64,000 nt of DNA from assembly GCF_041200145.1 (NCBI RefSeq), contig NZ_CP165734.1, positions 7,235,001 to 7,299,000 of the forward strand, read 5' to 3'. Origin of the DNA: Bradyrhizobium sp. LLZ17 (lineage in GTDB: Bacteria; Pseudomonadota; Alphaproteobacteria; Rhizobiales; Xanthobacteraceae). Below the pieces are notes generated by a model. The model had not been told where the DNA came from. It did no database searches and saw nothing but the letters and a program-made list of their open reading frames with translations. Within the stretch, counting starts at the first letter, position 1. Every line of letters begins with the position of its first letter. The position numbers and the translations under genes were made by a program. Of this stretch, positions 1-8,041 are shown piece by piece.

Positions 1-50
1 CCGACTCTGAATCGACCTGGCGCTTCTCGGTTATTGGATAGGAGCTCGGC

Positions 51-326
51 ATGTCGGGATGTTCCTGCTTGAAGCGCGGCGATCCGGTGATGCTGACAGA
101 GGATGGCGTGCGCTGGATGGCGGCTAATCCAAAGCTTCAAGCGCGATGGAGACATCGCCGCGGGGTCATCGAAAGCAATTCTAAGAGCGGCTGGCATCGC
201 GTGCGTTGGGACGGCAACAAATCGTCTACCGAGGCAATACCGGCGAAGTTCCTGCTAACGGAAGCGTTGGAGGCGGCACGAGCGGCATCAGTGTCAATGT
301 TCAATCGAAGTTTTGGGCCGAACTGA
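51..326 (+). CDS. Small hypothetical protein (91 aa)
   Basis: An AGGAG ribosome binding site at about 41-45 lies a good distance before the ATG, which supports the start. The product is basic and has no signal peptide or membrane segment. Its middle (about residues 10-65, with KRGDPV, GVIES and WHRVRWDG) alternates like a small SH3/KOW-type beta barrel, but this is only an impression. It is the first gene in the window, so upstream context is not visible. The function is unknown. Confidence 0.5.
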   Translation: MSGCSCLKRGDPVMLTEDGVRWMAANPKLQARWRHRRGVIESNSKSGWHRVRWDGNKSSTEAIPAKFLLTEALEAARAASVSMFNRSFGPN

Positions 327-433
327 GGAAGCAAATCGTCACGGGCCGACCCGCGCGCAAGCTGCGAGCGCTGGCTTCTAGCTTGGCCGGCCTTCTCCTC
401 GAGATCTTGCAAAGCGTTCACCATTGCTTTCGC

Positions 434-673
434 TCAGATGGCGCCAATCTTCAGGCAGATCACATAAACAACCATGAACACGGTAAGAGCACCGAAAAAC
501 CAGACCACATTGTCCGCACCGCGGTCGGATGCAAACTCGCGGTTCGCATCCATCTCTCTAGCATGAGGCACGATCGAGAAGACCTGACTTGCACGCATGC
601 GTTTGGATGCCCGCCTGAGAAGCTGTTTGACAGTGGCTTCTTGCGCGCTCGTGACGTGGGGATGGATGGTCAT
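434..673 (-). CDS. Small single-pass membrane protein (79 aa)
   Basis: The first 50 residues are charged and soluble. The C-terminus (about residues 55-77) is one hydrophobic span beginning NVVWFFGALTVF, as in a tail-anchored protein. A purine-rich GAGAGGGG lies upstream of the ATG on the minus strand. A plus-strand frame also covers this stretch but has no membrane-like or family-like character, so the minus frame is preferred. The function is unknown. Confidence 0.5.
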   Translation of the reverse strand: MTIHPHVTSAQEATVKQLLRRASKRMRASQVFSIVPHAREMDANREFASDRGADNVVWFFGALTVFMVVYVICLKIGAI

Positions 674-717
674 CGACGTACCCCTCTCACCTAAACTCTG
701 GGAAGATCAAGCCGGCG

Positions 718-975
718 CTACTGCTTCTCAGCAGGAGCGCTAGCGCCTCTCGGCGGCTCCGGCGGAGCTACGGCCGGACTGTCCAGCGCCGCCGGTGCCG
801 CAGCAATGCAGTCGCCCGCCCAGATCTTGGTGCCTCTGACCGTGCCAACGAGCTTGCATCCCAATGGCGCCTGCTGCTTGGCCTGCGCGGGCGGCTTTTT
901 AGCGGGGTTCGGGGGAGATTGAGCAAGGGCGGCAGTTGTAAAGAGCAGCACGACAAGTCCGATTAGCGGCTTCAT
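718..975 (-). CDS. Small secreted protein with signal peptide
   Basis: The ATG at 975 is preferred over the in-frame start at 993 because GAGGGAA lies just upstream of it. The protein (85 aa) opens with a classic signal peptide, MKPLIGLVVLLFTTAALAQ, then a Pro/Ala/Lys-rich linker. A short conserved-looking core follows (CKLVGTVRGTKIWAGDC) with two cysteines that could form a disulfide in the periplasm. The C-terminus is low-complexity Ala/Pro. It resembles small periplasmic hypotheticals common in Bradyrhizobium. No enzymatic motif is seen. Confidence 0.65.
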   Translation of the reverse strand: MKPLIGLVVLLFTTAALAQSPPNPAKKPPAQAKQQAPLGCKLVGTVRGTKIWAGDCIAAAPAALDSPAVAPPEPPRGASAPAEKQ

Positions 976-994
976 GTTTCGTTCCCTCAGCACT

Positions 995-1210
995 TCATTT
1001 CCCCTTCGCCTTGGGCTTAAACCATTTCAAAGGGAGCCCGATTGCGTAGGCGCGTGCCTTGACAGCGTGAACTGACCGATTCAGCGCTTCCGCGATCAGT
1101 TCAGGGCGAATGTTTGCCTCTGCCATCTTCCGAAAGGTATCGTCCTCTGCTGGTGTCCACCGATTGCTGTGGGCAGACGTCATCTCACCAGCTTTTTGGG
1201 TATCTCTCAT
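995..1210 (-). CDS. Myb/SANT-like small DNA-binding protein
   Basis: This 71-aa protein has the pattern RWTPAEDDTFRKM...IAEALNRSVHAVKARA. That is the Trp-spaced helix, helix-turn-helix arrangement of small Myb/SANT-like DNA-binding proteins in rhizobia. The tail is Lys-rich. Its ATG overlaps the stop of the upstream ribbon-helix-helix gene (ATGA overlap at 1207-1210), which suggests translational coupling and supports this start over the internal Met at 1183. A second protein of the same type lies at 11526-11738. Targets are unknown. Confidence 0.65.
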   Translation of the reverse strand: MRDTQKAGEMTSAHSNRWTPAEDDTFRKMAEANIRPELIAEALNRSVHAVKARAYAIGLPLKWFKPKAKGK

Positions 1211-1405
1211 TTCCCCTTCGCCTTCAGCCCTATCTGGACCAGCCGGCGAATGGCTTCAGGGCGGCCGGGCAGATCGGGCTGTTTCCTGCGCCAATCGTCT
1301 AAATGCTGCAGCGCGTCCGTCACCATGCGGACGGTAACCGGCTCACTCTCGACGGGTGGGCGGCCACGCTTGGATTTTTTTAATGTCAGATATTCTTGAC
1401 GCCAT
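1207..1405 (-). pseudogene. Ribbon-helix-helix type regulator, frameshifted in an A7 tract
   Basis: The downstream part reads KRGRPPVESEPVTVRMVTDALQHL, followed by RPEAIRRLVQIGLK. This is the beta-strand plus two-helix layout of small RHH DNA-binding proteins. A natural start, MASRISDIKK (ATG at 1405), lies one frame away. The two frames join exactly at a run of seven A on the coding strand (1375-1381), and removing one A would give a clean 65-aa protein. In the frame as given the ORF runs back to about 1620 through unconvincing sequence. This is either a real slippage mutation or a homopolymer sequencing error. Its stop overlaps the start of the Myb-like gene. Confidence 0.5.
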
Positions 1406-1517
1406 GAATTAATAATGTCATGAGCCGAGCAAGTGTTGGAAACACCTGCCCGGGTCGATCGCCACCCGGTCTTTCCGGCGGCGCGGCTGCATCTCCCGAG
1501 CTTGAGGAGGTGCTGTC

Positions 1518-1667
1518 GTGAAGCACGTTCCCCCATCAGCCGGAGTGCCCGTTGCCGCCACAGAACTGCCCGCGCAGGATAGGATTGCCAGACTGGCACG
1601 TCAGGAGCGGCAGCGTGCAAGAGCCGTCATGCGAGTCCGAGAACTGCGGCAAAAGGCCATCGTTTAA
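1518..1667 (+). CDS. Possible 49-aa basic small protein
   Basis: A GAGGAGG Shine-Dalgarno sequence (1504-1510) lies 7 nt before a GTG start. The product is Arg/Gln-rich, with a helical central stretch (RIARLARQERQRARAVMRVR). The sequence after its stop continues to look like decayed coding DNA (an acidic segment DPYATELEDACDDEG in another frame, about 1700-1745). It may therefore be the front part of a broken longer gene. The function is unknown. Confidence 0.35.
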   Translation: MKHVPPSAGVPVAATELPAQDRIARLARQERQRARAVMRVRELRQKAIV

Positions 1668-2051
1668 ATCGATCGGCTGATTGCCTTCCGGACCAATCCG
1701 ATCCCTACGCGACCGAGCTGGAGGACGCCTGCGATGACGAGGGCGCCGCCATGGGCTACATGGCGCTACGAGGCCAGCCTGCGCTGCGACTGGCAAATCG
1801 AGTGATTTGCTTGTTGAGCCGGACCTCTGTTAGAGGCTTTCGAGGTTGGCGGGCATTGGCCAAGCATGACAATTCGGGCAATCACGGAGCACATGATCTG
1901 GAGAGAGCACAGTCGATCTCCGAACAGACTGGAGCACGCCCTGCATTTTCGGATCGTTCCGATAAAAGACCGAAACCATTTTGTAATCGACGACGAGCCC
2001 GTGATTTTGGGCGTCCACGGATAGGCGTATTGGCCAGACAGGAGATCGCGG

Positions 2052-2405
2052 ATGACCGTCTCGAAGGGCGACGTACGCATGCGCTTACTCCGGATAAGAG
2101 AACCGGGCCCGAAGGGTGATCCAGGACCACAACGTCCGGCTGGTCCGCAAGGCGCTCAAAGGCATACAGGGTGTTCCGGGCCCGCAAGGACCTGCCGGCG
2201 CGCAAGGCCCGCAGGGACCTCAGGCGACCTTAAAGGCGACAAGGGGGACAAGGGGGACCCGGCGACTGCGAACATCCGCGCTGTGCAAGCCGATGGAGCG
2301 GTCAATTGCGACAGCAGCGAAACGCTGGTCTCCGTATTCTGCCCAACCGGTGGAGCGGCGGATGGCGCGAAGTGCGGACCTCGCCGACCGTTGGGCTTTG
2401 CTTAA
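2052..2405 (+). pseudogene. Collagen-like repeat protein, frameshifted and truncated
   Basis: Gly-X-X triplets run through the region but hop between two frames. GPKGDPGPQ is in one frame, then GIQGVPGPQGPAGAQGPQGPQ-type triplets in the next, then GDLKGDKGDKGDP back in the first. After these comes a tail (ADGAVNCDSSETLVSVFCP...GAKC) typical of the globular end of rhizobial collagen-like secreted proteins. No signal peptide survives. At least two indels are needed to explain the pattern. It is a relic, not a functional gene. Confidence 0.6.
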
Positions 2406-2788
2406 AGAAATGACGATGTGAAGAAATCAAGATGTGGCCCGCCGGTTCACGCTGGCGGGCCGCTCGGCAACCGTCAAAAGAAGACCCCACCGGGGGGCCT
2501 CCCGCTAGGGCGCAGTTTTTCCGGCACAACCGTTTGGATAGAAGTGCCAGCTCCTCAAGATTGAACATCACCAATCCGGCCACCGCACGGCAACAGTTTG
2601 CCGATTGTGGCTCAACGCTATTGCGAAAGCGGCCGATCGATTGCCGACAAGTACCACGTACGCATGGCATTAAGCCGCCGGCCATTCACGGGACGATTTT
2701 TGCTCCCTCATCGACTCCTCCGAGACGGGCGCGAGTTCCGTGCAGCCCCCGGCCTTAATTGCCCCGCATTAATGGTTGAACGAGCCCC
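2406..2788. other. Intergenic; one GC-rich hairpin
   Basis: No convincing gene is seen. At 2436-2461 there is a perfect 8-bp inverted repeat, GGCCCGCC...GGCGGGCC, with the loop sequence GGTTCACGCTGG recurring elsewhere in the window. There is no T-run after it, so it is not a standard terminator. Confidence 0.4.
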
Positions 2789-3100
2789 ATGCGTGCTGCG
2801 TATCCTTGGAAGAATTGCAGGTTGATTACTGCGGTTGCCGCGTTGCTTGCATCCGGCCTCACGTTGGGCGGTTGCGCAAGTTCGAGTACCGGCTCTTCAT
2901 CGATGGAGGCACGAGCGCAGGCGCCGGCCCGTTCTCCAATCTCACAGTATCCCGCCGTAGAAGATGTGCCGCCGAGGCGTGGACCGGCTATCACTCCCGA
3001 CCAACAGACAATGCTCCACCAAGAGCTAGTTGCAGCGCGCGATCGACAGGCCGCAAAAGCCGCCGGCCAAGGTGCGAGCACTGCACCTACAAAGCCCTGA
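2789..3100 (+). CDS. Small lipoprotein (103 aa)
   Basis: The N-terminus has a lipoprotein signal: a basic start, the hydrophobic stretch LITAVAALLASGL and the lipobox LGGC, with the lipidated Cys at about residue 29. The mature part is Ser/Ala/Pro-rich and ends in a helical, charged segment (TPDQQTMLHQELVAARDRQAAKAAG). It should be anchored in the inner or outer membrane facing the periplasm. The ribosome binding site is weak. No function can be assigned. Confidence 0.65.
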   Translation: MRAAYPWKNCRLITAVAALLASGLTLGGCASSSTGSSSMEARAQAPARSPISQYPAVEDVPPRRGPAITPDQQTMLHQELVAARDRQAAKAAGQGASTAPTKP

Positions 3101-3250
3101 ATGGTCGCCCGCCCGCCCTAAGGCGTCCAACCGCCATCATGCTCTGCGCTGATGACGAGGCTGCGACCGAGTGCATTCTTTGGCGGCGCTAGCATTTTGA
3201 AACGCCGTCCATAGGCGTTCAGTGCGCTCGCCGGGTTCACGCCCGCTGGT

Positions 3251-3256
3251 TTGACA
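3251..3256 (+). promoter_or_regulatory. Possible -35 element upstream of a microprotein ORF
   Basis: A consensus TTGACA stands in an otherwise gene-free AT-richer stretch about 60 bp before the 22-aa membrane ORF at 3315. No good -10 box is seen at 16-18 bp, so this is weak. Confidence 0.2.
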
Positions 3257-3314
3257 ACGGCGCTTTTGACGAATTTTCATCTAAAGTCTTGGTCGTTGAG
3301 TCGAGGGGATAGCT

Positions 3315-3383
3315 GTGGGCATCTACTTGCTCTCGCTCGCCGCGTTTATTGTCGTGATTCTTCTCTTCCTCGCATTCCGATAG
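3315..3383 (+). CDS. Putative 22-aa membrane microprotein
   Basis: The GTG start is preceded by GAGGGGA with about 6 nt spacing. The product, MGIYLLSLAAFIVVILLF plus four residues, is one continuous hydrophobic span with an Arg at the end, as in stand-alone membrane microproteins. Too short for routine annotation. It lies 120 bp upstream of another such ORF (3504). Confidence 0.4.
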   Translation: MGIYLLSLAAFIVVILLFLAFR

Positions 3384-3503
3384 GGCCGACAGCGGACGTA
3401 ACCGTTGCCGCTAATCCTCAGCCAAAGGTCTGCGTTAAGGTTTCCGGCTAATGTTTTTGACTGTGCGCCGATGACCGCGTTCAACTCCGTCCTGGAGGCG
3501 AAT

Positions 3504-3587
3504 GTGATCACTTGGCTGCTGACTTTCCTCATAGCCATAAGCGTCGCGATCTTGATCGCACACGCAATCGACGCGATTCGGTCCTGA
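3504..3587 (+). CDS. Putative 27-aa membrane microprotein, family A copy 1
   Basis: GGAGG lies 5-6 nt before the GTG. The product is a single membrane span (WLLTFLIAISVAILIAHAI) ending DAIRS. It is clearly related to the ORF at 18496-18594: both share the ending AHAIDAIRS, and both have the block TTTGACTGTGC about 45-50 bp upstream. A longer in-frame start at 3471 exists but lacks a comparable ribosome binding site. Two related copies with conserved leaders argue for a real gene family. The function is unknown. Confidence 0.55.
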   Translation: MITWLLTFLIAISVAILIAHAIDAIRS

Positions 3588-3919
3588 GGTTTGAACGACG
3601 CCGATTCACATGCCATCTTCGTTTATCGGCTCAGATACGTTTGCCAAGACCTCCATCTCGCTTCATCTGTTGGGTCACAACAGGGCCGGGGTGCTGGGAG
3701 GCCGGAAGCGGTAATGCATCGGCGACTAACAACATACGCGTTCTCATCCGAAGCCGTCACACGTCTTTGTCACCGGAAGCGCGATCATCCTCCAGAGGAC
3801 AGGCTCGGGAACACCGCGCGCGTACATCCGTTTCCTCTCGGATTGGAGCGCTGGCAGCTTCGCGGGTACGCGAGCCGTGCGCTAGGAGGACGAATTCGCC
3901 AAGACTATGGAGGAAGGCG

Positions 3920-4094
3920 ATGGACGACCCGAAAAAGCGGGGCCGGGGCTGACCGAAGCAAAATCAACATGCAAGAGGATTACGAGGTCAAGTACTGGAC
4001 ACACGAACTCGGCATCACGAGTGATCGCCTGCAGCACTTGGTCGATAAAGTCGGCAACTCTGCCGCCGTCGTCCGGAAAGAATTGCAGCGCTAG
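3920..4094 (+). pseudogene. DUF3606-family small protein, frameshifted
   Basis: From about 3950 the frame reads ADRSKINMQEDYEVKYWTHELG, then LQHLVDKVGNSAAVVRKEL. This is the diagnostic core of the DUF3606 family. The natural start (ATG 3920, after GGAGGAAGG) reads MDDPKKRGRG and then hits a TGA. Losing two G in the CGGGGCCGGGGC stretch (about 3940-3950) would rejoin start and core. The gene is therefore broken as given, either truly or by a sequencing error in a G-rich run. Translation could also restart at ATG 3969. Confidence 0.6.
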
Positions 4095-4263
4095 GGGCGG
4101 TGGGCCGTCTACACCAGAGGAACGGGAGCGCCTGCTCTTCTTGCTCGACCTTGCTATCGCGTGTTGCTTCTCCGCTCTCGTCACCAGCTTTCTTAAGCTT
4201 TCGCTGGGGTATGGTAACAGCCGTCCACGTCGTTTCGCATGCGAGCTAAATCGGCGGTTGCGG

Positions 4264-4971
4264 TCATTGAGCGCCTGAATCTGAAACAAACCATCCCTGT
4301 ACGGCTTTCGCGCAGTGCAGCCAGAGCCATCGGGCAAAGAGGGCGCCCCGGAGCGCCTCACTGGAGAGGGTCGTTTCCCTTAGGCTCTTGCACGAATTTC
4401 GGGGTGTGTCCACGCGCTTCACGGTCGCGCGGGGGCGGTCGGACGGATGGCGGCCAAGCTTGGACTGCAGCTCGACCAGATCGGTGAAGACGTCGGCCTG
4501 GCGGCGCAACTCGTCGGCGATCATCGGCGGCTGGCTGGCGATCGTGGAGATCACCGTGACCCGCACGCCGCGGCGCTGCACGGCCTCGACCAGGGAGCGG
4601 AAGTCGCCGTCGCCCGAGAACAGGATCATCTGGTCGATGTGCTCGGCGAGCTCCATGGCGTCGACCGCAAGCTCGATGTCCATGTTGCCCTTGACCTTGC
4701 GGCGGCCGGAGGCGTCGATGAACTCCTTGGTCGCCTTGGTGACGACGGTGTAGCCGTTGTAGTCCAGCCAATCGATCAGCGGACGGATCGAGGAGTATTC
4801 CTGATCCTCGATGATCGCGGTGTAGTAGAACGCCCGCAGCAATGTCCCGCGGCTCTGAAATTCCTTCAGCAGGCGCTTGTAATCGATGTCGAAGCCGAGA
4901 GTTTTCGCTGTCGCGTAAAGATTGGCCCCGTCAATAAAGAGCGCGATCTTGTCGGTGGAGGAAGGTGACAT
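4264..4971 (-). CDS. NYN domain (LabA/DUF88) protein with altered C-terminus
   Basis: Residues about 8-175 form a complete NYN (PIN-like nuclease) domain. Acidic motifs sit in order: ALFIDGANLY (Asp14), NMDIELAVDAM and FSGDGDFRSLV. The family includes predicted RNases and the LabA-type proteins. The N-terminal three quarters is highly typical of Rhizobiales. After LGRHPSDRPRA the tail (WLWLHCAKAVQGWF...) does not look like the usual low-complexity end and probably reads into unrelated DNA, so the 3' end seems recombined. ATG 4971 was chosen over the TTG at 4980. It stands alone with relics on both sides. Confidence 0.85.
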   Translation of the reverse strand: MSPSSTDKIALFIDGANLYATAKTLGFDIDYKRLLKEFQSRGTLLRAFYYTAIIEDQEYSSIRPLIDWLDYNGYTVVTKATKEFIDASGRRKVKGNMDIELAVDAMELAEHIDQMILFSGDGDFRSLVEAVQRRGVRVTVISTIASQPPMIADELRRQADVFTDLVELQSKLGRHPSDRPRATVKRVDTPRNSCKSLRETTLSSEALRGALFARWLWLHCAKAVQGWFVSDSGAQ

Positions 4972-5302
4972 TTTGCTCAAGCCATTGGCAGCGCGAGTCG
5001 AGGGGCCGGAGCGGCGCAGAACCCGCGCTCCGATGTTCCGGGAGCATTGTGAGGAATAGCTACCTTGATGGTGAGTAGCGCGAACTACTTCAACTTAGTA
5101 CGCTACGGCCTGACGCGGCAAGTTACACGTTACGAACCTGACATACTTTCTGCTTATTGAAACACACCTCGTTGTTGAAAATGACTTATCTCAGGGCGCG
5201 GGGCACGTCATGACCACCTATTTGCTCTCTTTGATTCTGCAATTGGCAAGCGTGGGCGCGCTTGGCGCTGGTCCGTTTCGGACAAACTGAGAACCGCACT
5301 TT
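4972..5302. other. Intergenic, AT-richer stretch upstream of the NYN gene
   Basis: This is the probable promoter region of the minus-strand NYN gene. No clear -35/-10 pair is recognised. A weak 26-codon ORF (5210-5290, +) without a good ribosome binding site is not called. Confidence 0.3.
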
Positions 5303-5611
5303 TTGTCGGCACAGAGCGAAGCAGGCCAGCGGCCCAGTACATGGCCCGAGCGATGTTCAGCTGCTACTGAGACCCTGCTGTCGGAAGCACAAGATGCCGA
5401 GCAGAGAAAGCCCGCGTTGGCCGAAACTGTCGCCGCTTTGTCTCCGCGCGAACGTACCATTGTCGAAGCGCGTTTTCTGGCAGAGCAGCCAAGCACGCTC
5501 GATGAGCGTGAGCAGATCCGGCAGATCGAGCAGCGCGCACTTCAACGCATCAAGACGAAGATCTCCGAAGCTCTCGCACATCGGGGAGCCGCTCTGGCGT
5601 CGTCGTCTTGA
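5303..5611 (+). pseudogene. Sigma-70/RpoH-like region 4 relic with defective HTH
   Basis: The segment LSPRERTIVEARFLAEQPSTL followed by IRQIEQRALQRIKTKI matches the C-terminal region 4 of heat-shock type sigma factors. In intact proteins about ten residues carrying the first HTH helix separate these blocks; here they are missing (TLDE runs straight into REQIRQIE). Nothing like regions 2 or 3 is present upstream, and the apparent start is a TTG without a ribosome binding site. It is best read as a truncated, internally deleted relic. Confidence 0.5.
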
Positions 5612-5689
5612 TCGATTGCACCGGCTGCCGATCGGCCGCGGTCGTTCAGCAGCCATTGCAGATCCAAAAACACAACTCACGCGATGCCT

Positions 5690-5887
5690 ATGGTAGATCA
5701 CGGCTCTGGCCCAATTCGCGAGGAGGATCGAGCCTATCTCGAATCCCTCATTCGGGAGGATTTCGAGCGATGCCATTCCGGCGACACGCTGGAGGATCTT
5801 AAGCGGCGTGCTTCTTTTTCGAAGGAGGACAGGGGATTGTTGCCGGATTGCATGGCGATAGCGGTTCGAGGGGCCACAGCCGATTGA
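5690..5887 (+). CDS. Small conserved-looking hypothetical protein (65 aa)
   Basis: The protein is charged and mostly helical. It has IREEDRAYLESLIREDFERC, then GDTLEDLKRRASFSKEDRGLL, a pattern I associate with short uncharacterised Bradyrhizobium proteins. The ATG at 5684 is also possible. There is no signal or membrane segment. It follows the sigma-like relic by about 80 bp on the same strand. Confidence 0.5.
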   Translation: MVDHGSGPIREEDRAYLESLIREDFERCHSGDTLEDLKRRASFSKEDRGLLPDCMAIAVRGATAD

Positions 5888-6415
5888 GCTGCGAATTGCG
5901 GCGCGCCGGGGTCTGGGTCGGGGCCAAAAGCCGCGGTACAGGGGGCGGCCCTTTTTAAGGAGCATTGTGCTCTCGTAAGCGAATGCGACGGCTTCATGGT
6001 CGTTTTGCTCAAAACGCTAGCCGGTTCCAGCCGGAAAGTTTTCTGTTTTGTCACTGGCGCTATTGGTTACGGCCCGTGCCGTTGCGCTGTATGCCAGTGC
6101 GACGGTCGCCCGGCCAATGCACGATCGTAAGGATCGAGATCCGATTCTGGCCCTAGCGATTACCGAAGAGTTTCGAGGGAAGCACGGGCATTTGATTGAG
6201 CGCGAGCCGGCCACGCGACACGGCTCAACTACTCTTCGCGTTCCAGAATGACTCCAGCGGAAGAGAAAAACTCTCGGGAAATTCGGTGCAAGGTCATTCA
6301 CCTATGCCGCGCCGTCAGGCTTCACGTCCGGATGGGCGGTGTGACACAGATTCGCGGATAGCAATGAGCAAAATTGTAGTCTGCCTCAGCCCCCGGCCTT
6401 ATTTGCGCTCTGTAT
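5888..6415. other. Gap with no confident gene
   Basis: A 67-codon frame at 6048-6251 (+) starts at TTG, has a hydrophobic front and the stretch LALAITEEFRGKHGHLIERE, but lacks a ribosome binding site. It is not called. Nothing else is recognised. Confidence 0.3.
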
Positions 6416-6760
6416 TCAGCCAACCTTCTGATCTCTGGAGCTGCCCGGCAGCCGCGAAGCTTCATCATCAGGCGGGTCGGAAGCGAGTTCAGCACCTTCG
6501 GCCTCCGCAGGTGCGGACGTTCGGATCGAAGGGTCTATGCGCGCCCGCAGAGCAATGCCGGCGAATACCCACGCGATGATCCAGGAAACGGACCACAGCA
6601 AAAGCCCGAAGCCCTTACCAGCCAGGAAGCCGGCCAAAAGCGAAAATGCATAAGAGAGGAATGGCCATTTTCGGGGCCGCCCTCCAACCGAGAGTCCGAT
6701 CGAGACCAAAAATGGCACGAACGAGACGGCTATGACCCCAATCAGTTCGAGCGAGTCCAT
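6416..6760 (-). CDS. Small integral membrane protein (114 aa)
   Basis: Starting at ATG 6760 the protein has two to three hydrophobic spans: LIGVIAVSFVPFLVSIGLSV, FLSYAFSLLAGFLAGKGFGL and the adjoining LWSVSWIIAWVFAGIAL. An acidic, Ala/Glu/Pro-rich cytoplasmic tail follows. The ORF as such extends upstream to 7087, but that part is basic, non-membrane sequence and is probably not translated. The function is unknown. Confidence 0.65.
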   Translation of the reverse strand: MDSLELIGVIAVSFVPFLVSIGLSVGGRPRKWPFLSYAFSLLAGFLAGKGFGLLLWSVSWIIAWVFAGIALRARIDPSIRTSAPAEAEGAELASDPPDDEASRLPGSSRDQKVG

Positions 6761-6965
6761 AGGGGAACATCCCTGATAGCAGTTTTTCCTCAGCGTATGA
6801 TTGAGCGGAAGTGAGCGGAAGCTGGATCCAGAGTTAACCTTGATAGTCGCGATGCGACTGTCGGGCCTTTTATTCAAATTGTGTGAACTCTGACTTCTCT
6901 GCTTTCTGCTTCGAAAGGCGCGCGCGCATTCGAGGGAACCGGGGCAAGCCGAGCATTTTATTGCA

Positions 6966-7103
6966 ATGATCAGACTCGGTTTCGGCTTAGCCGCGATTGC
7001 GGGTTCGCTTTTTCTGTTTGAGCTTTGGCTCCGCAGCGCGAGATTCAGAAGGGCGTTGAACGGCTGGAGCGTTCTCAAAATGCGCACACACTCTCAATGC
7101 TAA
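6966..7103 (+). CDS. Possible 45-aa membrane-anchored small protein
   Basis: The N-terminus is a hydrophobic helix (MIRLGFGLAAIAGSLFLFEL) followed by a basic Arg-rich tail, consistent with an inner-membrane anchor with the tail inside. No good ribosome binding site is seen, so the call is tentative. Confidence 0.3.
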   Translation: MIRLGFGLAAIAGSLFLFELWLRSARFRRALNGWSVLKMRTHSQC

Positions 7104-7401
7104 TGCCCTCAGCTCTGGGTGATTGGCAGGACATCCAAAAATCGGCCCCAACTTCGACGGGGGTGGAAGCTGAGGCCGAGGAGGCGCTGGACCGTGAGGG
7201 CCGCTCGCGGACCAGGAATTAAACATGCGCCCCGAACCGCGCTGAAGCGATCGGTGCAGTGGGCTTAACTCCGATTAGTAGGACATTATTCCGCACCGTA
7301 ATTATCCGGAATCGATCAGGTACCTTGGCGCTTGTAACGTGAGCGCTGCTTGCGACTTCGCGGCTCTAGTCAAAGAAAAACCCAGCACGGGGGAACGGGA
7401 C

Positions 7402-7491
7402 ATGCTGGACGCCATCCAGATCAGCGTTGCGCTTTGGGGAATGATCGTCTGCGGCGCCATTAAAGCCGCGCAACTCGCCCACTATTTCTAG
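7402..7491 (+). CDS. Putative 29-aa membrane microprotein, family B copy 1
   Basis: ATG follows a purine-rich GGGGAACGGGA. The product has a single span with the motif ALWGMIVCGAIKAAQ and ends in HYF. A second copy on the opposite strand at 21222-21314 shares ALWGMIVC, a Lys a few residues later and an aromatic C-terminus. This two-copy conservation is the main support. It converges with the minus-strand gene 7488-7655, with a 4-bp overlap. The function is unknown. Confidence 0.55.
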   Translation: MLDAIQISVALWGMIVCGAIKAAQLAHYF

Positions 7492-7655
7492 GGTATCAGC
7501 CACATCACCAATGCTGCTCCGCCCCAGATCAGCCCACCGATCCAGGCGGTCATGACAACGCCAGCCGTAGCAAGGAATACCACGCCGAGCAGGTCGGAGC
7601 TCCGACGCGGCGCCGGCGTCTGCGTGTCGACGGCTGTGTTGGCCTCTGGATTCAT
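7488..7655 (-). CDS. Small membrane protein (55 aa)
   Basis: After a polar start (MNPEANTAVDTQTPAPRRSS), residues about 21-55 are hydrophobic with Gly and Trp (LLGVVFLATAGVVMTAWIGG, LIWGGAALVMWLI), giving one or two spans. The ribosome binding site is weak. It overlaps the end of the convergent family B microprotein. This type of small protein is familiar from Bradyrhizobium genomes but has no known role. Confidence 0.5.
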   Translation of the reverse strand: MNPEANTAVDTQTPAPRRSSDLLGVVFLATAGVVMTAWIGGLIWGGAALVMWLIP

Positions 7656-7767
7656 GGTGTCGTGTCCCGTCGGGATGCAGCCCGCGAATTCATAGACGCC
7701 GCAAGCTCTGATGGATTGCGGATTATCTCGTCCACCCTCGTAATCTAATGCGGGTCCCGCGTGAGAA

Positions 7768-7841
7768 GGCCCCAGCGGCAGGTTCCTAGCAGGGAGGCGC
7801 GCGCTGGGGCCAAAGGCCTGCCGGTACGCTACGCGGCAGGC
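7768..7841. other. Double GC-rich hairpin, possible structured RNA or terminator
   Basis: There are two adjacent inverted repeats. A perfect 10-bp stem GGCCCCAGCG/CGCTGGGGCC (7768-7777 with 7802-7811) is followed 4 nt later by GCCTGCCG/CGGCAGGC (about 7816-7841) and then GTCTTT. No protein-coding frame covers them. They lie in the 386-bp gap between the 55-aa gene and the broken cupin gene; the rest of that gap shows nothing. Confidence 0.35.
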
Positions 7842-8041
7842 GTCTTTGATGGTCCACCCAACAGCGACGGTCCGGCATTAACGTAAGTGAATCTAAGCTG
7901 CATACGAAGAGGTACCACTTTCGAAGCTCGAGGGGCTCTGCGACAAGTTGGCTCTTCACATTCCCGGCGAAAAACCGGATTTTGCTAGGGGCGGGAAAAC
8001 TCGGCAGACCGGCAATACAAAATCAGTGGGAGGTGACACTG

